Notes under the pieces: generated by a model
What the model was told of the DNA's origin: nothing
The model's database searches: none
The model's input: the letters and a program-made list of their open reading frames with translations, nothing else
Position numbers and translations under genes: made by a program
Shown here: one piece after another, positions 63,891 to 64,000 of the stretch
How the letters are laid out: every line of letters begins with the position of its first letter
Position numbering within the stretch: position 1 is the stretch's first letter
From: Bufo bufo
Lineage: Eukaryota; Chordata; Amphibia; Anura; Bufonidae
Direction of reading: 5' to 3'
NCBI RefSeq assembly: GCF_905171765.1
Contig: NC_053397.1
Location: 114,655,295 to 114,719,294 of the forward strand
DNA: 64,000 nt

Positions 63891-64000
63891 AAGATAAAAT
63901 AGTTGTGACAACACTTCCAAACATACCGAATCCCGTTAACCAACACCACCCACCAACAATCACAACAGATGAGGCCGAATACAAGATTGAAAACAATCCG

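Larger units (their letters stand above)
62884..64000 (-). mobile_element. Probable tyrosine-recombinase retrotransposon (Ngaro/DIRS-like), 3' part
   Basis: Inserted in the inverted repeat (which breaks at TTTTTTATACC near 62880) and running off the window. It encodes an SGNH hydrolase on the minus strand and has AATAAA at about 62979-62974. I associate this hydrolase type with Ngaro/DIRS-like elements of vertebrates. No RT or recombinase lies within the window, so the assignment is tentative. Confidence 0.4.

Noticed and set aside
1..64000. Host protein-coding genes, tRNA or rRNA genes
   Set aside because: None could be supported. Every long frame is explained by mobile elements or tandem repeats.

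Overview
The window looks like a gene-poor, repeat-packed stretch of a vertebrate genome, most likely an amphibian (probably a frog). That inference rests on the mix of families: Sushi-like chromodomain Ty3/Gypsy elements, a Penelope-like element, an L1-like LINE, Tc1, piggyBac and hAT elements, a Helitron and a degraded retrovirus-like provirus. I see no host gene, tRNA or rRNA. Almost every long reading frame belongs to a mobile element or is an open frame inside a tandem repeat whose unit length is a multiple of three.

Layout. 1-4877: a nearly complete Gypsy chromovirus on the minus strand (Gypsy-1), with intact gag and pol joined by a textbook -1 frameshift signal. 4878-8608: a Penelope-like element (RT plus GIY-YIG) inside ~0.8-kb inverted arms that also carry a copy of the Gypsy-1 LTR. 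9086-11381 and 23454-23590: a ~54-bp minisatellite split by a second Gypsy (Gypsy-2, 11382-23453). A retrovirus-like provirus (12731-19262, minus) sits inside the gag of Gypsy-2. 23591-25533: a LINE RT fragment and unassigned sequence.

25534-31038: a non-autonomous Helitron filled with a 30-bp minisatellite and interrupted by a Tc1 and a hAT element. A second, larger Helitron copy starts near 31396. Its 30-bp array, traceable to about 58110, has been split in turn by an L1-like LINE (33920-41510, itself carrying an intact Tc1 at 36707-38327 and a palindromic insert), a piggyBac (41775-47013), a hammerhead-like palindromic element (47319-52028, containing a hAT that contains an LTR retroelement) and a third Gypsy (52741-56719). 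58111-64000: a Tc1 remnant, another palindrome, AT-rich direct and inverted repeats, and an SGNH-hydrolase frame probably from a tyrosine-recombinase retrotransposon.

How it works together. The 30-bp array offers a TTAA and an AAAG/TTAAA-like site in nearly every unit and has served as a landing pad. Exact target-site duplications let the order of nesting be read directly. The best mechanistic signals are (i) self-priming LTR signatures in two Gypsy elements, (ii) two -1 frameshift cassettes, (iii) repeated hammerhead-like motifs in palindromes, and (iv) a provirus with virtually identical LTRs but a decayed interior, which implies mobilisation in trans or LTR conversion. All calls come from reading the sequence; no database search was run.
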